Shown here: positions 7,795-15,419 of the stretch, piece by piece | Numbering within the stretch: the stretch's first letter is position 1 | Layout of the letters: every line of letters starts with the position of its first letter | NCBI RefSeq assembly: GCF_900177715.1 | Contig: NZ_FXWG01000002.1 | Coordinates: forward strand, 806,001-870,000 | Length of the DNA: 64,000 nucleotides | Source of the DNA: Altererythrobacter xiamenensis | GTDB taxonomy: Bacteria; Pseudomonadota; Alphaproteobacteria; Sphingomonadales; Sphingomonadaceae | Reading direction: 5' to 3' | Notes under the pieces: generated by a model | Told to the model about the DNA's origin: nothing | Seen by the model: only the letters and a program-made list of their open reading frames with translations | Databases searched by the model: none | Made by a program: the position numbers and the translations under genes

Positions 7795-8817
7795 TCAGCC
7801 GCGCCGGGTGCTGGCGCGCGCGATCAATTCGACAGGCGCGAGCGAACCGTTCGCATCGCTCTCTTCGTCGAGAACATGGGCGACAAGCTGGCGACCGGCT
7901 TCCTCGAGATCGGGCTTGATGGTGGTGAGCGGGGGACTGGCATGGGCAGTCGCGGCGAGCCCGTCATAACCGACGATGCCGACGTCGCCCGGCACCGAAA
8001 TACCGCGCTGGGTCAATGCCTCCAGCGCGCCCAGTGCGATGAAGTCGCAGGCGGCGAAGATCGAATCGTATTGCGTGCCATCTGCCGCGAGTTTCTCGAT
8101 CGCTTCGCGGCCCTGGCCGACCCGGTCGGGGCGAGAGAGTTCGGGCGATGCGATCACGTTGCCGCCGAATTTCTGCAATCTCTCGCTGAAACCCTTGAAG
8201 CGTTCCGCGAACTGGCGCTGCTCGCTTTCCACCGGCCCCAGGAATACCGGACGACGATAGCCGCTTTCCCAGAGATGCTCTGCCGCGAGCTTGCCGCCCT
8301 GCACATTGTCGGAGCGGACCGAATGCGGTTCGTCGAGAGGCAGGCCCCAGCATACCGCGCGGCATTCCTGTTGCAGAATCGGGCGGAAGTGTTCCCAGGC
8401 AGCGGGATTCTGCGTCGTGCCCAGCACGATCATCGCATCGGCGTCGCGCTGTTCGACATAGCGGCCATAGAACTGGTCTGTGCTCGCCTGGAAGGAAACC
8501 AGCGTCTCGTAGCCGCGGTCGGACGCCGCGCGGCACACGCCGCCGAGCAATGTGTAGGCGAAGGGGTTGATCTCCTGCGCGCTATCCTCCGCGCGCGTGA
8601 TCACCACCACGGCGATGACGCCGGTCTGGCCGCTGCGCAGGCGGGAGGCGCGCTTGTCGGGCAGGTAGTCGAGCGCCCGCGCCGCGGCGAGCACCTTCTC
8701 CCGGGTCGGCTCGCTGATCCGGGTCGAGCCCGTAAAGACGCGGCTGACCGTCGATTGGCTCACGCCGGCCTTCTCGGCGACGTCCCAGGCAGTGGTCTTG
8801 TAAGTGCCGTTGCTCAT
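7795..8817 (-). CDS. LacI-family transcriptional regulator
   Basis: A 340-residue repressor. The N-terminal DNA-binding domain is TTAWDVAEKAGVSQSTVSRV (helix-turn-helix) followed by the hinge RALDYLPDKRASRLRSGQT. The rest is a periplasmic-binding-protein-like ligand domain with GVIAVVVITRAEDS, IFAACDFIALGALEALTQRG and VGIVGYDG. Its ligand is unknown. It lies between the TonB receptor and mmsA, all on the minus strand. In sphingomonads LacI regulators beside TonB receptors usually control uptake of sugars, so it may act on the receptor gene, itself, or both; a role in the valine operon cannot be excluded. Confidence 0.9.
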   Translation of the reverse strand: MSNGTYKTTAWDVAEKAGVSQSTVSRVFTGSTRISEPTREKVLAAARALDYLPDKRASRLRSGQTGVIAVVVITRAEDSAQEINPFAYTLLGGVCRAASDRGYETLVSFQASTDQFYGRYVEQRDADAMIVLGTTQNPAAWEHFRPILQQECRAVCWGLPLDEPHSVRSDNVQGGKLAAEHLWESGYRRPVFLGPVESEQRQFAERFKGFSERLQKFGGNVIASPELSRPDRVGQGREAIEKLAADGTQYDSIFAACDFIALGALEALTQRGISVPGDVGIVGYDGLAATAHASPPLTTIKPDLEEAGRQLVAHVLDEESDANGSLAPVELIARASTRRG

Positions 8818-8879
8818 GATTGTGCATACTTATGCACACGCGGACCCGGTGGCAATCGCAGAGGGTCGCGCAATGATGG

Positions 8880-8912
8880 AAAAAGGGCGCCGCGGTCTCC
8901 CGCAGCGCCCCT
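8880..8912 (-). terminator. Rho-independent terminator after the TonB-dependent receptor gene
   Basis: On the minus strand GGCGCTGCGG, a GAGA loop and CCGCGGCGCC form a strong stem followed by a run of T. It lies directly after the receptor stop and before the LacI start, so receptor and regulator are probably separate transcription units. Confidence 0.75.
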
Positions 8913-8935
8913 TCTCGCCGTGCTCCGGCTCGAGG

Positions 8936-11854
8936 TCAGAAGCTGACGCCAACCGCCACGCCGTAGCGCCGCGGATCGAGCGTGAAGATGTTCGAGAACA
9001 GGCCCGAGCTCGCATCGGTCACGTACAGGCCGGTGACCGAGTCGCTGTCGAAGATGTTCTGAACGAAGCCGCGGATGAACCAGCGTTCGTTGGCGGCATT
9101 GAGCTGGATCTGCGCATTGGCTTGCACGAAGGATTCGAGCCGGTTGACGTTGCCGTTGAAGACATTGCCATATTGCTCACCCGTGAAAGCGATGTCCATG
9201 CGCGGCACCAGCGTCATGCCGCTGCTGAACTCGTGGGTGTATTGCGCACCGACGGAAGCCTTCATGGTCGGCGCCTGCGGCAGCTTGTTGCCCTTGAGGT
9301 TGACCTGAATGCCGGGGCTCAGGACCGTGAAGCCCGGAGGTGCGGCACTGGTGAGCGACACCTCCCCTGGCTGAAGGGGATTTCCGGTCCCGCTTCCGCA
9401 GATACTGAATGCACCGCTCGAAGCGATATTGCCATCTCCCGGGAACTCATTCGTGCCCTGAAGCGTGCTGCCTGTTGCGGCATTGAGCCCCGCGTTGAAG
9501 CCGTTGACGAAGGCATCGGCTGCGCCCGGAGCGGGTCCGGTGACCGCACACAGAGCGCCGTTGGTGATGTCCTTGATGATCACGGCGTCGGGATCGCCGG
9601 CACCCGGATCGCGCGGGTTGGAGAAGAACTGATCGCCAGCCACCTCGGCATTGAGATAGCTGAAGTTCATGTTGATCAGCCAGTTGTAGCTCGGCCGGAT
9701 AATCGATTCGAGCTCGATGCCCCAGATATTGGCATCGATTGAATCATTGACCGAGGTACGCGCGATGATGCGGCTCAGCTGCAGACCCTTGTACTTGTAG
9801 TAGAAGGCCGTCGCATTGAGCTGCAGTGCGCCATTCGCGAAGGTGTTCTTCGAACCGATTTCGAATGCGTCGATCGATTCAGGACCGAAGCTCTCCGGCA
9901 CGGAGAAGACCGGCGAAAGCGGCGGGTTGATGCCGCCCGACTTGTAGCCGCGCGAATAGGATGCGTAGACGTGATTGTCCGGCGAGATCGAATAGTCGAG
10001 CACGGCACGACCGGTGATCTCATCGAAACCGACCTCGCGTTCCTGCAGCAGCTGGTTGCCCGCGACGCCCGAGTCGGCATCGAAGCTTCCGACATAAGGC
10101 GAGTCGAACGGATCGCCGTCATTGCTGTACGGATTGAGGAAGGCCGCCAGCGTGGTGCGCGCCGCGATCGACTTCTTGTCGTCGTTATAGCGCAGACCGC
10201 CGGTGAACTTCAGCCTGTCGGTGATGTCGTAGTAGACCTCACCGAAAATGCCGAAACTCTTGAGTTTGAAGTCGGTGGTGTTGTTGCGGTAAAACGAGGT
10301 CGCAAGATAGCTCGGGTCCAGACCGCCGCCAAGCGAAGTGAACGAACCCAGCACGCCCGCGATGTAATCGATCGCAAAGGCGTTCACGTAATAGCTGTTC
10401 TCCGCAACTTCCGATTCAGCGTAGATACCGCCCAGCAGGAAGTTGAACGGGCCATCGAAATCGGACGAAACGATTGCCTCGACAGAGAAGCTTTCCTGAT
10501 CCTGGTTCGAACGGTCGAACTGGGTGCCGTTGGGCGTACAGACGCGGAAACCCTCATAGGAACCGCGATTGTCCAGTCGGGTGTCCGAGGTACACAGATT
10601 GCCGGCCCCATCGAAAAGGGCTTCCGTAACCGGCTGGAAATAGGACGCGATGACCGGTCCCACCGCCAGCGGATTGGCGAAGGTGTTGAGCGTGCCGAAA
10701 GCCAGCGCAGCATTCGGGATCTCGCCGACGCCCTGGTTGTAGTCCTGCCGGGAATCGACCGTCGTGTCCTGATAGGTACCGGTCACGCCCAGCTGGATGG
10801 GACCGAAGTTGTGCTCGATATGAGCCTGCAACTGGAGCTCGTCCGTGTAGTATTCCGGAACAAACTCGGTGCGGATCTTGCGAACGTCGTTGGGCTCGTC
10901 GAAATTGAAATAGGCGTCCGGCCCGTAAAGGCTGTTGAGGCCGAAGGTCGACGGGATGCCGTTGACCGCCAGGAATTCGGACGATCCGAGCGTGCCGGTA
11001 AAGGTCGAGTTCGCATTGAGCTTGTCGAAGTCGCGGCGGGCGTTGAGACAGCCGAGGACGCCGGTCGGGTCACGCTGGCACAACTGCTTCTGGATACGCG
11101 AACGGTTGTCGTCTTCCTCGAAGTAATAGGCCATCAGGTCGATGGTCGTATCCGGACCCGGCTCGAAGCGCAGCGAGCCGCGCACCGCGAACATGTCGCG
11201 ATCGTCGAAATCTTCGCCGGTCGTCAGGTTCTCGGTGAAACCGTCGCGCTTGAGGTAGAAGCCGGCAACACGGGCACCGATCGAATCGCCGATCGGCAGG
11301 TTGACCATGCCCTTGGCCTTGATGCTGTTGTAATTGCCGTACTCGAACTCGGCACTGGCGCCGAAACCCGACAGGTCCGGCTTGGCGGTGACGACGTTGA
11401 CCACGCCGGAGGTCGCGTTGCGACCGAACAGCGTGCCTTGCGGGCCGCGCAGAACTTCGATCCGTTCAAGGTCGAAATACTCGGTTTCGAACAGGCGCGT
11501 GCCGAACAGAGGCGCCGAATTGACGTGAATGGCGGTCGCGCTGTCGCAGCTTACGCCCACGCAAAGGTCACCGATACCACGAATGGTAAAGCTCGAAGCG
11601 GTGAAGTTGGACTTGGTGAATGAGACGTTGGGCAACGTCAGCTGAAGATCGCTGGCGTTTTCGATCTGTTGCGATTCCAGCGCTTCCGAGTCGAAAGCGC
11701 TGACCGCGATCGGTACTTCCTGCAGGCTTTGCGCCTGCCTTTGCGCCGTCACGATGATGACGGTATCGGCATCATCTCCGGCGTCTTGAGCCATGACAGG
11801 CGAAGCGAACAGCGCAACTGCTGCCGCGCCGAGATACAATTCGGGCTTCTTCAT
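8936..11854 (-). CDS. TonB-dependent outer-membrane receptor
   Basis: A 972-residue receptor with signal peptide MKKPELYLGAAAVALFASPVMA. The plug domain has SLQEVPIAVSAFDSEAL, LPNVSFTKSNF and the GPQGTLFGRNATSGVVNVVT motif near residue 120, typical of the iron-complex/xenobiotic-type receptors abundant in sphingomonads. A long beta-barrel follows, ending RRYGVAVGVSF with the outer-membrane C-terminal Phe. Several extracellular loops contain paired cysteines (CVGVSC near residue 90, CQRDPTGVLGC near 255). The start at 11854 is preceded by a GAGG Shine-Dalgarno; a GTG-type extension upstream would spoil the signal. The substrate is unknown. The gene lies 248 bp from the left end of the integrative element. 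Confidence 0.92.
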   Translation of the reverse strand: MKKPELYLGAAAVALFASPVMAQDAGDDADTVIIVTAQRQAQSLQEVPIAVSAFDSEALESQQIENASDLQLTLPNVSFTKSNFTASSFTIRGIGDLCVGVSCDSATAIHVNSAPLFGTRLFETEYFDLERIEVLRGPQGTLFGRNATSGVVNVVTAKPDLSGFGASAEFEYGNYNSIKAKGMVNLPIGDSIGARVAGFYLKRDGFTENLTTGEDFDDRDMFAVRGSLRFEPGPDTTIDLMAYYFEEDDNRSRIQKQLCQRDPTGVLGCLNARRDFDKLNANSTFTGTLGSSEFLAVNGIPSTFGLNSLYGPDAYFNFDEPNDVRKIRTEFVPEYYTDELQLQAHIEHNFGPIQLGVTGTYQDTTVDSRQDYNQGVGEIPNAALAFGTLNTFANPLAVGPVIASYFQPVTEALFDGAGNLCTSDTRLDNRGSYEGFRVCTPNGTQFDRSNQDQESFSVEAIVSSDFDGPFNFLLGGIYAESEVAENSYYVNAFAIDYIAGVLGSFTSLGGGLDPSYLATSFYRNNTTDFKLKSFGIFGEVYYDITDRLKFTGGLRYNDDKKSIAARTTLAAFLNPYSNDGDPFDSPYVGSFDADSGVAGNQLLQEREVGFDEITGRAVLDYSISPDNHVYASYSRGYKSGGINPPLSPVFSVPESFGPESIDAFEIGSKNTFANGALQLNATAFYYKYKGLQLSRIIARTSVNDSIDANIWGIELESIIRPSYNWLINMNFSYLNAEVAGDQFFSNPRDPGAGDPDAVIIKDITNGALCAVTGPAPGAADAFVNGFNAGLNAATGSTLQGTNEFPGDGNIASSGAFSICGSGTGNPLQPGEVSLTSAAPPGFTVLSPGIQVNLKGNKLPQAPTMKASVGAQYTHEFSSGMTLVPRMDIAFTGEQYGNVFNGNVNRLESFVQANAQIQLNAANERWFIRGFVQNIFDSDSVTGLYVTDASSGLFSNIFTLDPRRYGVAVGVSF

Positions 11855-12101
11855 GTAAGCAACCTCCCCACTCACGCACCTTTCGTTGAAGGTGCAAACT
11901 CTTCTTGTTTATTTTTCGAGTAGATCGGATTTTGCAATTTTTGGCAAGCCCGCGCATCAACAATCGCAATTACCGCCTGGCGTCGCTAACGCGATGCATG
12001 GAAAGGCTGGTATGGCAATGGGTTGGGCGAGGGGGTGAGCGGGACGCTTGACCTCGGGCGACCTTGCTGCCAATCCGCGCCGCCTGCACGGCAGCAGGCC
12101 C

Positions 12102-12148
12102 TGCGGGTGTAGCTCAATGGTAGAGCAGCAGCTTCCCAAGCTGACGAC
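12102..12148 (+). repeat. Left attachment site with truncated tRNA-Gly 5' half
   Basis: The sequence from 12103 is identical to the first 46 nt of the intact tRNA-Gly at 30445, through acceptor 5' strand, D arm, CCC anticodon arm and variable loop. It then diverges into element sequence and has no T arm or acceptor 3' strand, so no functional tRNA can be made. Upstream a TTGACC hexamer (near 12050) may be the original promoter of the tRNA. Confidence 0.88.
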
Positions 12149-12173
12149 AATCGCAGAAATTTGGGCTTTTTGG

Positions 12174-12233
12174 TGTAAACCGATGCCAAATCGACCCGTT
12201 TGTTTTCAATGACATGCGAAATTGCTGTAAACC
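12174..12233 (+). repeat. Left pair of TGTAAAC motifs, possible integrase arm sites
   Basis: TGTAAACCG at 12174-12182 and TGTAAACC at 12226-12233 lie just inside the left repeat. The same motif in the same orientation occurs twice just inside the right repeat (30382 and 30394). In the excised circle these would flank the core, the arrangement of arm-type sites bound by the N-terminal domain of lambda-type integrases. The assignment is inference from position and repetition. Confidence 0.45.
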
Positions 12234-12269
12234 TTCCGAGCGCTTGGAACTGAACATTGGCAGTCCCGC

Positions 12270-12893
12270 CTACGGCACGTTCTTCCCGATCCATATCACC
12301 CGTCCGAGGACCTCGAAGCCTCGACGCGGCAGGTTCGTCCAGTTGGGAAAGTCGGGGCTGTCGGTCAGGATCGAGTATCGACCTCTTCTCGGCTCCAGCG
12401 CCACCCTTCGTATCAAATGTTCGTGAGCACCGCGTATCACATACAGTCCATCACGGAGTGCCTCGTTGCGTCCAAGCAATTGAATAAAGACTTCATCGCC
12501 CTCACTGACGGTCGGGGACATTGCATGTCCTTCTACAACCACCACCTCGACACCCGCAGGTTCCGAACTGATTTGTGCCAGCCAGTTCCGATCCACCAAT
12601 CTCCTTCCTTCGGCCCTGCCTGCACCATCGGTGAACATGTTCACCGGCAAAACCAGCGGCGTTGCTGCCTTCCTGTTATTCGTCGCCTTCCCCCCTAGCT
12701 CTCGAACAGGGACATCGAAGAATGCTGCAAGTCTCACAACATCAGCCTGATCAAGGCGCGCTGGGCTTCCCCGTTTCATGAACTGCTGAATGTATGCGCT
12801 GTTGCGCCCCAGCAGGCGAGACACTGATGCGTAGGTCTCGCCATTCTCCTTTATGAGCTGTTCCAGCCGGTCTCGGATCTTGCCGTTCGTCAT
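12270..12893 (-). CDS. LexA/CI-like (S24) repressor with substituted catalytic dyad
   Basis: A 207-residue protein with an N-terminal helix-turn-helix (ENGETYASVSRLLGRNSAYI, residues 16-35) and a C-terminal S24/LexA-like domain. Normal members self-cleave using Ser in a GDSM motif and Lys in a VKR motif. Here the first reads EGHAMSPTVSEGD (Ser to Ala) and the second HLIRRVAL (Lys to Arg). The Ala codon was read directly as GCA on the coding strand. The fold otherwise looks intact, so this is probably a DNA-binding repressor that cannot be inactivated by RecA-stimulated cleavage. It is divergent from the IS110 gene at 13001, with a palindromic region between them, and is the leftmost gene of the element. 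Confidence 0.85.
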   Translation of the reverse strand: MTNGKIRDRLEQLIKENGETYASVSRLLGRNSAYIQQFMKRGSPARLDQADVVRLAAFFDVPVRELGGKATNNRKAATPLVLPVNMFTDGAGRAEGRRLVDRNWLAQISSEPAGVEVVVVEGHAMSPTVSEGDEVFIQLLGRNEALRDGLYVIRGAHEHLIRRVALEPRRGRYSILTDSPDFPNWTNLPRRGFEVLGRVIWIGKNVP

Positions 12894-12899
12894 CCTACT

Positions 12900-12928
12900 C
12901 TATCCTATGCATTTCTATGGATGGATAG
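12900..12928. promoter_or_regulatory. Candidate operator between repressor and IS110 gene
   Basis: CTATCC at 12900-12905 and GGATAG at 12923-12928 are perfect inverted arms separated by 17 bp, beginning 7 bp upstream of the repressor start codon. A further GGAT lies at 12919-12922. This is the position for an autoregulatory operator of the divergent repressor and could also control the gene at 13001. Confidence 0.45.
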
Positions 12929-13000
12929 GGCAATTCCTACTCGAGATCGGTCCACTTCTTTGGCAGCGCGCGATGGTTGAATATGGTGGGGAGGGTGGGA

Positions 13001-14050
13001 ATGATCGCCGATACTGACTACTGGGTTGGCATTGATGCTGGCCACGCTGAATGTGCAATCTGCCTCATCGACCGAGCTGGGAACGTCCTTCTCGAAGCCG
13101 TTCGAGACTCAAATGCCGGTGCCGTAACAGACATTCTTCGAGTTTTCGGTGTCGAAAGGGTGCAGGCCATCACGATTGAGGCTGGCGTGGGCGTTCACAT
13201 AGTGCGCAAGCTTCTCAATCGCGGGCTGCCGATAAGGGTGGTCGATCCGCGCAAGTCGAGCAAATTCCTGTCGATCCGAAGGCAAAAGACAGATCCCAGC
13301 GATGCGCGGGGCTTGGCCGAACTCGGTCGGTTGGGTGTATCGATTGGCGCAGGAATACATATCAATCGACCTGATCAGGATGATATTCGCATCCAACTGA
13401 ATGTTCGCAGGTCGATACTTAACTGCCGGATCCGCACCGATGCCGCAATCCGTTCGATCCTCCACCGTCATGGCGCAAGCTTGAGTGTCGGCAACAGCCC
13501 TGGGAAGCTGCGCTTCGAGGTTACGAGAGTGCTCCTTGAGCGAAAGAGGCAGGGATACGCGGTCCGAGCAGACTTGATGAGACTTGTAACGGTGGGTGAG
13601 GTGCTTCGTAGCCAGCTCGCTGACCTTGATCGGGAGATGAGCAGCCTCGCAGAGAGCATCGACGTCTGCGCCATACTTCAAACGATGCCTGGTGTAGGTC
13701 CGTTGACGGCTCTCTCGTTCTACAGTGCGATTGGCGATCCGCACCGTTTCTCTCGCAATGCTGACGTCGGGCCGTATCTCGGCCTTGCGCCTGCTCTCCG
13801 CCAGTCAGGTGCAACTGCGCATCGAGGTCGAGTGGGACGGTTCGGCAACAAGATGGCTCGGAATCATCTGATCATAGGGGCCACGCTCATCCTGACTCAA
13901 TGCAAGTCCGAGAGTAGGCTTCGATCATGGGGGCTCGACCTCATGTCGAGGACCAATTTCATCAAGGCTCGGGTTGCTGTCGCCCGCAAGATGGCTGTGG
14001 TCCTTTTGCAAATGTGGAAGAGCGGCGTCCCCTTCGATGCGAAGCTGTAG
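13001..14050 (+). CDS. IS110-family DEDD transposase
   Basis: A 349-residue protein with the RuvC-like DEDD domain first: D in WVGIDAGHAE, E in TIEAGVGVHIV, and two D in KTDPSDARGLAEL. The C-terminal Transposase_20 part is TMPGVGPLTALSFYSAIGDP with the GPYLGLAPALRQSG segment. All four acidic residues and the C-terminal serine region are present, so it looks active. IS110 enzymes are RNA-guided DNA recombinases that use a structured bridge/seek RNA from their non-coding ends. The start at 13001 follows a purine-rich AGGGTGGGA; in-frame starts at 12977 and 12983 are possible. It is divergent from the repressor. No clear IS ends were found. Confidence 0.9.
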   Translation: MIADTDYWVGIDAGHAECAICLIDRAGNVLLEAVRDSNAGAVTDILRVFGVERVQAITIEAGVGVHIVRKLLNRGLPIRVVDPRKSSKFLSIRRQKTDPSDARGLAELGRLGVSIGAGIHINRPDQDDIRIQLNVRRSILNCRIRTDAAIRSILHRHGASLSVGNSPGKLRFEVTRVLLERKRQGYAVRADLMRLVTVGEVLRSQLADLDREMSSLAESIDVCAILQTMPGVGPLTALSFYSAIGDPHRFSRNADVGPYLGLAPALRQSGATAHRGRVGRFGNKMARNHLIIGATLILTQCKSESRLRSWGLDLMSRTNFIKARVAVARKMAVVLLQMWKSGVPFDAKL

Positions 14051-14074
14051 GTGTCAATGATCTCCGCGAGGGGA

Positions 14075-14143
14075 GGTGGGTCTGGACCCCGGTCCGATTT
14101 CTGGGGCTGCGACCCCGCTGTAGGTTATTGGGCCAGACCCGCC
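14075..14143. ncRNA. Structured sequence after the IS110 gene, possible bridge/seek RNA
   Basis: GGTGGGTCTGG (14075-14085) pairs with CCAGACCCGCC (14133-14143) at 10 of 11 positions, the odd one allowing G-U. Inside are GGACC/GGTCC (14084-14095) and GGGG/CCCC (14103-14116) hairpins. It starts 24 bp after the transposase stop. IS1111-type members of the IS110 family carry their guide RNA in the right non-coding end, so this is a candidate. It could instead be a simple terminator-like fold; there is no T run. Confidence 0.35.
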
Positions 14144-14420
14144 AACTTTGGGTGTCATTCTTGAGTGAGCTGTATGCATCCGGTGATGCTGAATTTATTC
14201 GCGATCGTTGAATGCATGTGGTGCAATTCGTCACCGAGCGACGCACGAGCCTGGTCGTCGACGAAATTGGGCTGCTGCCTGATTTCCACCGACCGCGATG
14301 GCGGAATGCGATATGAGCAGCGAATTCGCCTCGGCGAGGAGCAGGCGGTCGCGAAGGGCGTGCAACTGAACATCGTCCAGCTCTGCGAGAAGTTACTTGG
14401 CGACCTCGAACGGTCCCATC
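14144..14420. other. No clear gene
   Basis: About 280 bp between the structured sequence and the HTH gene. Short open frames exist on both strands but resemble no family and have no good start. It may hold the right end of the IS110 element; no terminal inverted repeat could be found by eye. Confidence 0.5.
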
Positions 14421-15419
14421 TCACCCGCCCCGAGCGCCGAACCCAGGCTGCAGCTTCAGTTCGGACAGCTGGTTCGCTACCAGCTCGATCGACGGGCGGT
14501 AACCGTCGAAGCGCTCGTAGAGCGGCTCGACAAAATCATGGACGACATCCTCTAGATTGCGTTCAAGGTCGGATACTTGCGCTACCGTGGCGAGTTCGAC
14601 CTTTTGCGAGCGGGCGCGCAGCCGGTGGTCCAGAGGCTCGCGCAGCAGCGGCTTTGCCCAGGTGATCAGCGTGCGTCCTTCAAGGCCCGTATAGCGAGCC
14701 ACGAAACGGACTTCGGTCGTATCGCTCGCGCCGAGCGCACGAGCGAAATTCACCGCGTGCAGGAAAAGCTCGGCAGTGCGCCAGATGGGCAAGGTGAGGT
14801 CGAAGATCGTGCCGGGCTCGAGATTGTCCGGGCCGTCCTCCTGATAGCCGCGCTGGAGATAGGCGAAGGGATTGCGCGTGACGCGCCAAAAGTCGCTGTG
14901 TGCCGCATCGCGAAAATGCCGGTCGGTGTCGGGGCGGCCCAACCAGCATTCGAGCGCTCCGTCCTCGATGACGGGACGCAGGTCTGTTCGGGTGGGGACC
15001 CAGAACGGCGTCCATCCCGAACTCTTGGGGATTTCGGTCAGCAACTCGCGAAGCTGGCTGGGCGGAGGAACATCCTTGAGGCCGAGGATGGCGTAGGTCT
15101 GCTCGCTGTGCCCGAGCGGTTGGCGCGAGGGGTGGTCGGGCGGCAGCGGCGCGACGAGGTCCTTCCACCGACGACGCGAGTCGTGAAGGAAGCTCTCGAA
15201 GCTGTCCTCTTCGGCGGGGCGCACGAAGAGATCCAGCGCTTCGAGAATTGCAATTACCCTTTCAAAGCGCAGGTTGATCTGGCCCTGCTCGAACGCATTG
15301 ACCGTCGGCAGGCTCACGCCAGCCAGCGCGGCTAGGCTGCGCTGACTGAAACCTTCTTCTTTGCGACGGCGTATGGCTTCGTCGACCGTTGCGCGCCAAT
15401 CGATCGGCCAGTCGGTCAT
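14421..15419 (-). CDS. HTH protein with large C-terminal domain, partner of HipA
   Basis: A 332-residue protein. Residues about 10-65 form an XRE-type helix-turn-helix (GFSQRSLAALAGVSLPTVNA) like HipB, the antitoxin of HipA kinases. About 250 further residues follow, with SGWTPFWVPTRTDLRPVIED, GALECWLGRPDTDRHFRD, HSDFWRVTRNPFAYLQRGYQ and PGTIFDLTLPIWRTAELFLH. From memory this C-terminal pattern resembles segments found in AlbA/Schlafen-type ATP-binding proteins of defence loci, but I am not sure. HipB proteins are normally about 80-100 residues. The gene overlaps the end of hipA by ATGA, so the kinase is translated first, the reverse of the usual hipBA order. Confidence 0.7.
   Translation of the reverse strand: MTDWPIDWRATVDEAIRRRKEEGFSQRSLAALAGVSLPTVNAFEQGQINLRFERVIAILEALDLFVRPAEEDSFESFLHDSRRRWKDLVAPLPPDHPSRQPLGHSEQTYAILGLKDVPPPSQLRELLTEIPKSSGWTPFWVPTRTDLRPVIEDGALECWLGRPDTDRHFRDAAHSDFWRVTRNPFAYLQRGYQEDGPDNLEPGTIFDLTLPIWRTAELFLHAVNFARALGASDTTEVRFVARYTGLEGRTLITWAKPLLREPLDHRLRARSQKVELATVAQVSDLERNLEDVVHDFVEPLYERFDGYRPSIELVANQLSELKLQPGFGARGG

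Noticed and set aside
7795..8817. LacI gene as dedicated regulator of mmsA
   Set aside because: No operator pair was seen in the 90-bp mmsA upstream region, and TonB-receptor control is equally likely.
14075..14143. Rho-independent terminator for the IS110 gene
   Set aside because: No T run follows the stem and the fold is larger and branched, so it is reported as a structured element instead.
14165..14665. 166-codon plus-strand frame after the IS110 gene
   Set aside because: Half of it is antisense to the HTH gene and the rest has no family match or ribosome-binding site.
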